Source: Corallincola sp. (lineage in GTDB: Bacteria; Pseudomonadota; Gammaproteobacteria; Enterobacterales; Neiellaceae). From it: a stretch of DNA of 5,322 nt. Below, one piece after another: positions 1 through 5,322 of the stretch; the first letter of the stretch is position 1, and every line of letters starts with the position of its first letter. Location of the stretch: positions 1-5,322 of the forward strand of contig JAGOCY010000138.1 of assembly GCA_017998495.1 (NCBI GenBank). Reading direction: 5' to 3'. Below the pieces are notes generated by a model. It ran no database searches. It saw nothing but the letters and a program-made list of their open reading frames with translations, and was not told the DNA's origin. Position numbers and translations under genes: made by a program.

Positions 1-326
1 CGCCCGGTAGAGCAGCGCTGTCGCTAGCCGTGGCCTGTTCTGGAGCTGCTGGCAGGCCGCTCGACGGCACATCCTTGTGCCGGGCTCGCTCTCGGCAACC
101 TCCTGTTGCCTCGACCTGCCACCAGCACCAATGCCGAATCTGGCTGCTGGGTGAGCGTGGCGCTGCTCAAACGGGTTGGACCAAACAGCACGCCATACCC
201 GGCAGGTGAGTCTCGCTTTTCCCCTTGATCACCACCCGCACCGCGCCAGCAAACCCACGGCCAGCCGGGCGCAGGGGTTGAGTCGCCTGGACGGCGACGA
301 AAGCCACTAAGGCACAGGGATGTGAC
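1..326. other. Intergenic region with no supported gene, rich in inverted repeats
   Basis: I see no credible gene here. The longest open frame (minus strand, reaching 24) gives an Arg/Pro/Gly-rich product with no recognisable domain, and it runs through the hairpins of the neighbouring repeat, so it is probably spurious. The stretch does hold structure. GGCAGG (51-56) pairs with CCTGCC (115-120) and encloses two hairpins: CGGCAC/GTGCCG (65-70 and 77-82, 6-nt loop) and GGCAAC/GTTGCC (94-99 and 105-110, 5-nt loop). This makes a cloverleaf-like fold. A further hairpin, GTCGCC/GGCGAC, lies at 282-287 and 293-298. Such packing is typical of dispersed intergenic repeats or decayed mobile DNA. The stretch may be the outer part of the repeat element that begins to align near 327, but the matching part of the second copy lies beyond the window end, so this cannot be tested here. 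Confidence 0.6.
48..124. repeat. Multibranched palindromic segment (cloverleaf-like)
   Basis: An outer stem of 6 bp (51-56 with 115-120) is extended, after a 2-nt bulge, by GCTG (48-51 region) facing CAGC (121-125 region). Inside lie two perfect 6-bp hairpins at 65-82 and 94-110. Each inner arm is perfect and the loops are short (6 and 5 nt), so chance is unlikely for all three together, although the region is GC-rich. The fold does not match a tRNA: there is no anticodon arm or T-loop consensus. It could be a structured transcript, a REP-like palindrome or part of a larger repeat. Confidence 0.45.
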
Positions 327-401
327 TTTGTGGCGCCCCCGTAGCACGGCAGAACAGCCAACAGTTCTCAGTGGTGGTGATCTCGGGGGCCGCCGGTGGG
401 T

Positions 402-433
402 GCAGGGAGGCCGTGCGGAAACGGCCTTCCTGC
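402..433 (+). repeat. Long hairpin HP1 of repeat copy A
   Basis: The arms GCAGGGAGGCCGT (402-414) and ACGGCCTTCCTGC (421-433) pair over 13 positions with a 6-nt loop (gcggaa). The only imperfection is a G-T pair, which would be a stable wobble in RNA from the + strand but an A-C mismatch in RNA from the - strand. There is no T-run on either side, so it is not a standard intrinsic terminator. The equivalent hairpin in copy B has a different stem sequence with the same ends (GCAG at the base, CGT/ACG at the loop). Confidence 0.75.
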
Positions 434-502
434 CCGTCGGGCGGGGGCGGCACCCCGCATCCGGGCGGCGTAGCCGCAATCCGGCGCCGCAGGCGCAGTT
501 TT

Positions 503-539
<37 letters not shown>

Positions 540-555
540 CAGCAAGCTACAAGCG

Positions 556-579
556 GCACAGTGCACAGTGCACAGTGCA
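556..579 (+). repeat. Heptanucleotide tandem repeat, (GCACAGT)x3 plus GCA
   Basis: Three perfect copies of GCACAGT (556-576) are followed by GCA. The unit creates overlapping GTGCAC palindromes. It differs in sequence from the AGATACG array just upstream but has the same 7-nt period. The 16 nt between the two arrays (540-555) hold AAGCTACAAGC, which could be a degenerate third heptamer (AAGCTAC followed by AAGC). Confidence 0.9.
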
Positions 580-643
580 GGCCGCACCAGCCGCCGCGCA
601 GCGGCCCCAAACCCACACCCGTGGCAGGGGTGAGCCGGCCGCC
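580..643. other. GC-rich spacer with two small hairpins
   Basis: This lies between the tandem arrays and the map promoter patch. It holds GCCGC-gca-GCGGC (593-605) and CACCC/GGGTG (616-620 and 628-632, 7-nt loop). GGCCGC (580-585) could pair instead with GCGGCC (601-606). No gene or known site is recognised. Confidence 0.4.
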
Positions 644-674
644 AAATTGTTGTACTCTGGCGCTCGATTTTGTG
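644..674 (+). promoter_or_regulatory. Possible promoter region for map-glnD-dapD (weak)
   Basis: This is the only AT-richer patch between the repeats and map. TTGTTG (647-652) is a partial -35 match (TTG only), and TTTTGT (668-673), 15 nt further on, is a poor -10 match. TACTCT (653-658) is another weak -10 candidate without a good -35. No single pair is convincing, so this is a location guess by exclusion. The transcript would start some 10-30 nt before the map ATG. Confidence 0.25.
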
Positions 675-683
675 ACACCGCAC

Positions 684-686
684 GAG
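684..686 (+). promoter_or_regulatory. Ribosome binding site supporting the map start at 693
   Basis: GAG sits 6 nt before the ATG at 693. It is a short Shine-Dalgarno match but well spaced. It favours 693 over the in-frame ATG at 561, which lies inside the GCACAGT tandem array and would add 44 residues with no family counterpart. Confidence 0.5.
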
Positions 687-692
687 TGCCTG

Positions 693-1481
693 ATGTCTGT
701 CACCCTGAAAACTGCCGACGAACTGGAAAAGATGCGCGCTGCCGGCCGGCTGGCTGCCGAAGTGCTGGAGATGATTGGCCCTTATGTCAAAAAGGGGGTA
801 ACCACCCTCGAACTTAATGACATCTGCCATGACTACATCATCAAGGCGGGCGCCATCCCCGCCCCGCTTAACTATCACGGCTTCCCCAAGTCGATCTGCA
901 CCTCGGTTAACCATGTGATCTGCCATGGCATTCCATCGGCCGACAAGAAGCTCAAGGATGGCGATATCGTCAACATCGATATCACCGTGATCAAGGATGG
1001 TTACCACGGCGACACCAGCGCCATGTTCACCATAGGCGCACCGTCGATTCAGGCCGAGCGCCTCAACCGCATCACCCAGGAGTGTCTGTACAAGGCGCTG
1101 GCGGTGGTGCGTCCGGGCGCCCGCCTCGGTGACATTGGCGCGGTGATTCAGCAGCACGCCGAGAGCAACGGCTTCTCGGTGGTGCGCGAATACTGCGGCC
1201 ATGGCATCGGCCGGGTGTTCCATGAAGATCCGCAGGTGTTGCACTACGGCAAGGCCGGCACCGGCATGGAGCTGAAAGAGGGGATGTGCTTCACCATCGA
1301 GCCGATGATCAACGCCGGCCAGCGCTACAGCAAGATGCTCAAGGATGGCTGGACGGTGGTCACCAAGGACCACAGCCTGTCATCGCAGTGGGAGCACACC
1401 ATCGCCGTCACCGCCGATGGCTGCGAGATCCTGACCCTGCGCAACGATGAAACCCTGCCCCGCATCCTGGTAAACGGATAA
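693..1481 (+). CDS. map: Methionine aminopeptidase, type I
   Basis: This cytosolic metalloenzyme removes the N-terminal methionine from nascent proteins whose second residue is small. The product has 262 residues, against about 264 for E. coli Map, and aligns from the first residues (MSVTLKTADELEKMR). The whole protein is the pita-bread catalytic fold of family M24A. All expected residues are visible: substrate-site His78 (CHGIP), metal ligands Asp96 (NIDIT), Asp107 (YHGDTSAMF), His170 (CGHGIG), Glu203 (FTIEPM) and Glu234 (WEHT). Each is one position before its E. coli counterpart (79, 97, 108, 171, 204, 235). The start at 693 is chosen because it gives the family length and has a GAG 6 nt upstream. 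The frame is open back to 561, but that extension is repeat-derived. The gene leads a likely operon with glnD 3 nt downstream. In many Gammaproteobacteria map lies next to the divergent rpsB-tsf genes, which are not seen in the 692 bases upstream here. Identification is secure. Confidence 0.97.
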   Translation: MSVTLKTADELEKMRAAGRLAAEVLEMIGPYVKKGVTTLELNDICHDYIIKAGAIPAPLNYHGFPKSICTSVNHVICHGIPSADKKLKDGDIVNIDITVIKDGYHGDTSAMFTIGAPSIQAERLNRITQECLYKALAVVRPGARLGDIGAVIQQHAESNGFSVVREYCGHGIGRVFHEDPQVLHYGKAGTGMELKEGMCFTIEPMINAGQRYSKMLKDGWTVVTKDHSLSSQWEHTIAVTADGCEILTLRNDETLPRILVNG

Positions 1482-1484
1482 CCG

Positions 1485-4133
1485 ATGGACAACGCCCTGA
1501 GCTTTGACCTTGCCGCACTGGAACAGGCCACCACCATCAAGGCGCTGCGCACCCTGACCGAGCAGCAGCGCGACTGGATGAAGTCAGAGTTCACTCAGGG
1601 CACCCCGGTGACCGTGCTGGTCAAGGCGCGGGCTCACTTCATCGATCAGCTGCTGGCCCATCTGTGGTACCGCGAAGGGCTGGACACCATCCACGATGTG
1701 GCCCTGGTGGCAGTGGGCGGCTACGGCCGTGGCGAACTGCACCCCCACTCCGATGTCGACATTCTGGTGCTCTCCAGCAAGCCGCTGAAGAAAGCTGATG
1801 CCCAGCGCGTTGGCCAGTTCCTCACCCTGCTGTGGGACATCCGCCTCAACCTCGGCTCCAGCGTGCGCACGGTGGATCAGTGCGTGCAGCTCGGCGGCGC
1901 CGACCAGACCATCGGCACCAGCCTGATCGAGGCACGGTTGTTGTGCGGCGCCCCTCAGCCGTTTCGCAAGCTGCAGGCGGCCGTGCAGTCGAAAAAGTTC
2001 TGGCCGTCGGACAAGCTCTACGCCGCCAAGGTGGCCGAGCAGGAGGAGCGCCACGACGCCCACCACGACACCGGCTACAACCTCGAACCCAACATCAAGT
2101 CCAACCCCGGCGGCCTGCGCGACATCCAGACCATCGGCTGGGTGGCCAAGCGCCATTTCAACGTCAACAGCCTGGCCGAGCTGATCGACAAGGGCTTCCT
2201 CACCCCGGATGAATATCAGGAGTTGATGGAGTGCCAGAACTTCCTGTGGCTGGTGCGCTTCCTGCTGCACATCGAAGCCGGGCGCGCCGAAAACCGCCTG
2301 CTGTTCGACTTCCAGCCGCGCATCGCCCAGGCGCTGGGCTATCTCGACGGCGGCAACCGCGCGGTCGAGCGAATGATGAAAAAGCTCTACCAGACCATCC
2401 GCCGCCTGCGCGAACTATGCGAAATGCTGATGCGGCTGTTTGACGAGGCGATCCTCGGCACCGCCGACAAGCTCAAGGTCACCCCGATCAACAGCGACTT
2501 TCAGAAGCGCGGCAACCTGATCGAAGTGAAGGACGGCCAGATCTTTATCGACCGCCCCGAGAGCATGCTCGATCTGTTCCTGCACATTGCCGACGACCCC
2601 GAAATTGTGATGCTCGGCGCCACCACCATTCGCGCCCTGCGCCAGGGGCGGCGGGCGATCGCCGTGCGCGGCCAGCACCTGTGCGACCTGCCGGCCTGCC
2701 GTGAGCGCTTCATGACCCTGCTGCGCCACCCGCGCGGCATCGGCCGGCCGTTCTCGCGCATGCACAAGCACTACATCCTCGCCACCTATCTGCCGGCCTG
2801 GGAGCAGATCGTCGGCCAGATGCAGTTCGACCTGTTCCACGCCTACACCGTCGATGAGCACACCTACCGGCTGGTGCAGAACATCTATCACTTCATCCGC
2901 CCGCGTCAGGGCGAGAAGAAGTTCCCGCTCTGTACCGAGCTGCTGCGCACCATGCGCAAGCCGGAGCTGCTGTTCTTGGGCGCCATCTTCCATGACATCG
3001 CCAAGGGCCGCGGCGGCGACCACAGCGAACTGGGGGCGGAAGAAGCCCAGGCGTTCTGCGCCCTGCACGGCATCAACGACAAGGACACGGCGCTGGTGAT
3101 GTGGCTGGTGGAAAACCATCTGCTGATGTCAGTGACCGCCCAGAAGCGTGATATTCACGACCCGGAAGTGGTGCGCGAGTTCGCCGCCAGGCTGGTCGAC
3201 GAGACCCATCTCGACACCCTCTACTGCCTGACCGTGGCCGACATCTGCGCCACCAACGACAACCTGTGGAACGGCTGGAAAGACGCGCTGCTGCACGAGC
3301 TTTACCATGCCACCCAGAAAGTGCTGCGCCATGGACTGCAGGTGTCGGTGGATGTCAGCGACCGGGTCAACAGCAACAAAAGCGAAGCCCTGACCCTGCT
3401 CGGCGACAGCTTCAGCCGCGATGCCATCGAGGCCCTGTGGGCCCGTTTTTATGACGACTATTTCCTGCGCCAGACCCCTGAGCAGATCGCCTGGCATTGC
3501 CGCCACCTGCTGGCCCAGCCGGCCGATCAGCCGATGGTGCTGATCAGCAAGCACACCACCCGCGGCGGCACCGAGATCTTTCTCTATACCCCGGATCGGG
3601 CCAACGTCTTTGCTCATGCCGTGGCCCTGTTCTCACGCAAGGGGCTGAATGTCCATGACGCCCATATCGGCAGCACCCGCGATGGCTATGTACTCGATAC
3701 CTTTGTGGTGCTGGAGCAGGATGGCGAACCGCTGACCGCACCGCTACGGGTGCAGGAGATCGCCACCGAGCTGCCCGAGGCGATCAGCTGCGGCGCCGCC
3801 CGCCCGGCCCTGCCGTCGCGCCGCCTGCCACGGCAGATGCGCCATTTCAATGTGCCGACCCAGGTCACCTTCCTCGATACCGACGATGCCAGCCGCACCA
3901 TGGTGGAGCTGGTCACCCTCGACCGCCCCGGCGTGCTGGCCCAGATCGGCCAGGTGTTTGAAGAGCAGCAGCTCAACCTGCATGCTGCCAAGATCACCAC
4001 CATCGGCGAACGGGCCGAGGACTTTTTCATCCTCACCACCGCCCGCGGCGGCGCCCTTGACGGCAACGAACGCGAGCAGCTCAAGGCCGAGCTGCAGCGG
4101 GTGCTGACCGTCGCCTTCGACGATGACCACTGA
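1485..4133 (+). CDS. glnD: Bifunctional PII uridylyltransferase/uridylyl-removing enzyme
   Basis: GlnD is the cytosolic glutamine sensor of nitrogen control. When glutamine is low it transfers UMP from UTP to PII proteins (GlnB/GlnK); when glutamine is high it removes the UMP. This sets glutamine synthetase adenylylation and NtrBC activity. The product has 882 residues (E. coli about 890) with the full domain order. The nucleotidyltransferase domain lies at about 45-200, with motif GGYGRGELHPHSDVDIL at 78-94 and catalytic-type Asp90 and Asp92. A GlnD-type helical linker follows (EPNIKSNPGGLRDIQ at 201-215). The HD hydrolase domain spans about 450-590, with His459, His503-Asp504 (FHDIAKGRGGDHSE) and His545. 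Two C-terminal ACT domains that bind glutamine lie at about 684-765 and 807-882 (LDRPGVLAQIG at 812-822). No key residue is missing. The ATG lies 3 nt after the map stop with only a weak GGAT (1476-1479) before it, which suggests translational coupling to map. Identification is secure. Confidence 0.97.
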   Translation: MDNALSFDLAALEQATTIKALRTLTEQQRDWMKSEFTQGTPVTVLVKARAHFIDQLLAHLWYREGLDTIHDVALVAVGGYGRGELHPHSDVDILVLSSKPLKKADAQRVGQFLTLLWDIRLNLGSSVRTVDQCVQLGGADQTIGTSLIEARLLCGAPQPFRKLQAAVQSKKFWPSDKLYAAKVAEQEERHDAHHDTGYNLEPNIKSNPGGLRDIQTIGWVAKRHFNVNSLAELIDKGFLTPDEYQELMECQNFLWLVRFLLHIEAGRAENRLLFDFQPRIAQALGYLDGGNRAVERMMKKLYQTIRRLRELCEMLMRLFDEAILGTADKLKVTPINSDFQKRGNLIEVKDGQIFIDRPESMLDLFLHIADDPEIVMLGATTIRALRQGRRAIAVRGQHLCDLPACRERFMTLLRHPRGIGRPFSRMHKHYILATYLPAWEQIVGQMQFDLFHAYTVDEHTYRLVQNIYHFIRPRQGEKKFPLCTELLRTMRKPELLFLGAIFHDIAKGRGGDHSELGAEEAQAFCALHGINDKDTALVMWLVENHLLMSVTAQKRDIHDPEVVREFAARLVDETHLDTLYCLTVADICATNDNLWNGWKDALLHELYHATQKVLRHGLQVSVDVSDRVNSNKSEALTLLGDSFSRDAIEALWARFYDDYFLRQTPEQIAWHCRHLLAQPADQPMVLISKHTTRGGTEIFLYTPDRANVFAHAVALFSRKGLNVHDAHIGSTRDGYVLDTFVVLEQDGEPLTAPLRVQEIATELPEAISCGAARPALPSRRLPRQMRHFNVPTQVTFLDTDDASRTMVELVTLDRPGVLAQIGQVFEEQQLNLHAAKITTIGERAEDFFILTTARGGALDGNEREQLKAELQRVLTVAFDDDH

Positions 4134-4140
4134 TTTCTTC

Positions 4141-4170
4141 TGGAGAATGGGAAACTGGAGCCAACCATGA
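4141..4170 (+). other. dapD leader with doubled CTGGAG and an overlapping 7-codon frame
   Basis: The gap between glnD and dapD contains CTGGAG twice (4140-4145 and 4155-4160). The second copy supplies GGAG at 4157-4160, 6 nt before the dapD ATG, and is a good ribosome binding site. ATG at 4147 opens a 7-codon frame (MGNWSQP) whose TGA (4168-4170) overlaps the dapD ATG. Its own GGAG is only 1 nt from its start, which is too close for normal initiation, so translation of the short frame is doubtful. Confidence 0.35.
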
Positions 4171-4991
4171 TTGAACTGCAAAGCATCATCGAATCTGCCT
4201 GGGACGAGCGCGCCCAGATCACCCCCAGCAACTTTGATCCTGTGGTCAAGGCGGCGGTGCTCGAAGCGATCAACCTGCTTGATACCGGCAAGATGCGCGT
4301 GGCCGAAAAGATCGGCGGTGAGTGGGTGGTGCACCAGTGGCTGAAAAAAGCGGTGCTGCTGTTCTTCCGCCTGCACGGCAACGCCGTGGTCGAAGGCAGC
4401 GAAACCCGCTACTTCGACAAGGTGCCGATGAAGTATGCGGCCTACACCCAGGACGACTTCGTGCGTGACGGCGTGCGCGTGGTGCCGCCAGCGGCCGTGC
4501 GCAAAGGCGCCTTCATCGCCAAAGACGCGGTACTGATGCCCTCCTACGTCAACATCGGCGCCTATGTCGGTGAAGGCACCATGGTCGACACCTGGGCCAC
4601 CGTCGGCTCCTGCGCCCAGATCGGCGCCAACGTCCACCTCTCCGGTGGCGTCGGCATCGGCGGCGTGCTTGAACCACTGCAGGCCAACCCTACCATCATC
4701 GAAGACAACTGCTTTATCGGCGCCCGCTCCGAAGTGGTTGAAGGGGTGATCGTCGAGGAAGGCGCGGTGATCTCCATGGGCGTGTTTATCGGCCAGAGCA
4801 CCCGCATCTATGACCGCGAAACCGGCGAGATCCACTACGGCCGCGTACCGGCCGGCTCGGTGGTGGTCTCCGGCAGCCTGCCCTCCAAGTGCGGCAAGTA
4901 CAGCCTGTATGCCGCCGTCATCGTCAAGAAAGTCGATGCCAAGACCCGCGCCAAGGTGGGCATTAACGCCCTGCTGCGCAGCGCTGAGTAA
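4167..4991 (+). CDS. dapD: 2,3,4,5-tetrahydropyridine-2,6-dicarboxylate N-succinyltransferase
   Basis: DapD transfers succinyl from succinyl-CoA to tetrahydrodipicolinate. This is the first committed step of the succinylase branch to meso-diaminopimelate and lysine, and it supplies both protein and peptidoglycan synthesis. The product has 274 residues, the same length as E. coli DapD. An N-terminal helical domain (1 to about 100, including a [15 protein letters not shown] segment at 51-65) precedes a left-handed parallel beta-helix built of hexapeptide repeats (about 105-235; e.g. [20 protein letters not shown] and [15 protein letters not shown]). Asp141 and Glu189, which fit the catalytic pair described for the family, are present. 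The C-terminal part ([18 protein letters not shown]) fits the acyl-CoA side. These enzymes act as trimers. The start at 4167 has GGAG 6 nt upstream and gives the family length. It lies 33 nt after glnD and is followed by a strong terminator, so it is the last gene of the unit. Identification is secure. Confidence 0.97.
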   Translation: MIELQSIIESAWDERAQITPSNFDPVVKAAVLEAINLLDTGKMRVAEKIGGEWVVHQWLKKAVLLFFRLHGNAVVEGSETRYFDKVPMKYAAYTQDDFVRDGVRVVPPAAVRKGAFIAKDAVLMPSYVNIGAYVGEGTMVDTWATVGSCAQIGANVHLSGGVGIGGVLEPLQANPTIIEDNCFIGARSEVVEGVIVEEGAVISMGVFIGQSTRIYDRETGEIHYGRVPAGSVVVSGSLPSKCGKYSLYAAVIVKKVDAKTRAKVGINALLRSAE

Positions 4992-5013
4992 CGGCTGACG
5001 TTGGCTCTGCCAG

Positions 5014-5053
5014 CGGCATAGCTGCCGGTATGGGCTTGGCCCTTCAGGGCCAA
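5014..5053. repeat. Two small hairpins in the dapD 3' untranslated region
   Basis: CGGCA-tagc-TGCCG (5014-5027) and TTGGCCC-ttca-GGGCCAA (5036-5053, 7-bp stem, 4-nt loop) lie between the dapD stop and the terminator. Neither is followed by a T-run. They could protect the 3' end of the transcript or be decayed palindromic repeats. Confidence 0.5.
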
Positions 5054-5055
5054 TG

Positions 5056-5082
5056 AAAGAGGCGCGGTAACGCGCCTTTTTT
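5056..5082 (+). terminator. Rho-independent terminator after dapD
   Basis: GGCGCG (5061-5066) and CGCGCC (5071-5076) form a perfect stem around a gtaa tetraloop, followed at once by six T (5077-5082). An A-rich run before the stem (AAAGA, 5056-5060) can pair with the T-run, so the structure could also work for transcription from the right. It lies 65 nt after the dapD stop. A further hairpin, TGTGGC-tgt-GCCACA (5082-5096), directly follows. Confidence 0.92.
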
Positions 5083-5096
5083 GTGGCTGTGCCACA

Positions 5097-5151
5097 CAGG
5101 CAGGCATGGTGCTCAATACCACTGCCCAGCGGCATCTGCTCAGGACCGCAG
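5097..5151. other. Short spacer between terminator and repeat copy B
   Basis: I see no gene, clear hairpin or known site in this stretch. Confidence 0.4.
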
Positions 5152-5322
5152 GCTCGCTACTCGTATCTGAGATTGCGGCTGCGCCGCTGCAGAGCGAGGT
5201 TACCCACCTCGCGCTGGGGCAGAGGGGCGTATCGCCACGCCCCTCTGCACACCCGGGCGCCCCCAAGCTCACCACCATCAATTACTGACGAAAGCTCTGC
5301 CGGGCTACGGGGTCGCAAATAT
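5152..5322 (-). repeat. Dispersed intergenic repeat element, copy B (inverted, cut by window end)
   Basis: Read on the - strand, this matches copy A in order. Box 1 is at 5296-5312 (CCCCGTAGCCCGGCAGA) and box 2 at 5259-5277 (TGGTGGTGAGCTTGGGGGC), again 18 nt apart. HP1 is at 5219-5248. HP2 is GCGAGGT/ACCTCGC (5194-5200 and 5206-5212, 5-nt loop), extended past one mismatch by CAG/CTG. HP3 is GCGGC-gca-GCCGC (5175-5187). After six nt comes one AGATACG (5162-5168), then AGTAGCGAGC. The last 29 nt, from HP3 through AGATACGAG (5160-5188), match copy A 483-511 at 24 positions. Weaker similarity continues past box 1 to the window edge (GCG before CCCC), so the element probably extends beyond 5322. 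No gene is visible here. Confidence 0.75.
5219..5248 (-). repeat. Long perfect hairpin HP1 of repeat copy B
   Basis: GCAGAGGGGCGT (5219-5230) and ACGCCCCTCTGC (5237-5248) form a perfect 12-bp stem with a 6-nt loop. No T-run follows on either strand, so it is not a usual terminator. It occupies the same place in copy B as 402-433 does in copy A. It shares the stem ends and loop length, while the middle of the stem differs. Confidence 0.85.

Noticed and set aside
48..124. tRNA or other known RNA gene
   Set aside because: Cloverleaf-like pairing exists, but there is no anticodon arm, T-loop consensus or acceptor of proper length.
24..479. 151-codon open frame on the - strand
   Set aside because: Arg/Pro/Gly-rich product with no recognisable domain, running through hairpins and the repeat element; GC-rich DNA produces such frames by chance.
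561..692. Upstream start for map at 561 adding 44 residues
   Set aside because: The extension lies in the GCACAGT array and GC-rich hairpins, has no counterpart in the family, and the ATG at 693 gives the usual length with a spaced GAG.
3744..5135. 463-codon - strand frame antisense to glnD and dapD
   Set aside because: His/Asp/Gly-rich product is the usual result of reading GC-biased codons in reverse; it also crosses the dapD terminator.
5219..5248. Second intrinsic terminator
   Set aside because: Very strong stem but no T-run on either strand; it belongs to the repeat element.

Overview
The window carries three complete co-directional (+) housekeeping genes of a GC-rich gammaproteobacterium: map (methionine aminopeptidase, 693-1481), glnD (bifunctional PII uridylyltransferase/uridylyl-removing enzyme, 1485-4133) and dapD (tetrahydrodipicolinate N-succinyltransferase, 4167-4991). 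The order map-glnD-dapD is the one known from Escherichia coli and many other Gammaproteobacteria. The high GC content and the protein sequences suggest a lineage such as Aeromonadales/Oceanimonas-like bacteria, but this is inference; genus cannot be fixed from this window.

Layout: 1-692 has no convincing gene. It is a repeat-rich, hairpin-rich intergenic region: a multibranched palindromic segment (48-124), a dispersed-repeat copy (here called copy A, about 327-547), two different 7-bp tandem arrays (503-539 and 556-579), more GC-rich hairpins (580-632), and an AT-richer patch (644-674) that is the only plausible place for the map promoter. map and glnD are separated by 3 nt and glnD and dapD by 33 nt, so the three genes look like one transcription unit. 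After dapD come small hairpins, a clear rho-independent terminator (5056-5082), and then copy B of the same dispersed repeat in inverted orientation (about 5152 to the window end).

How the genes work together: Map removes initiator methionine from nascent proteins. GlnD senses glutamine and controls the uridylylation of PII proteins, and so nitrogen assimilation. DapD makes a succinylated intermediate in lysine/diaminopimelate (peptidoglycan) synthesis. They share a transcript more than a pathway.

The main result of the hunt is the repeat pair. Copy A read on + and copy B read on - share ordered sequence boxes with identical spacing at one end. Both have the same succession of stem-loops, whose stems differ in sequence yet remain paired, and both have the same AGATACG heptamer exactly 6 nt after the last stem. 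The heptamer is single in B and repeated five times in A, so A appears to be an expanded version of a unit built into the element. I know of no name for this family and could not search for it.
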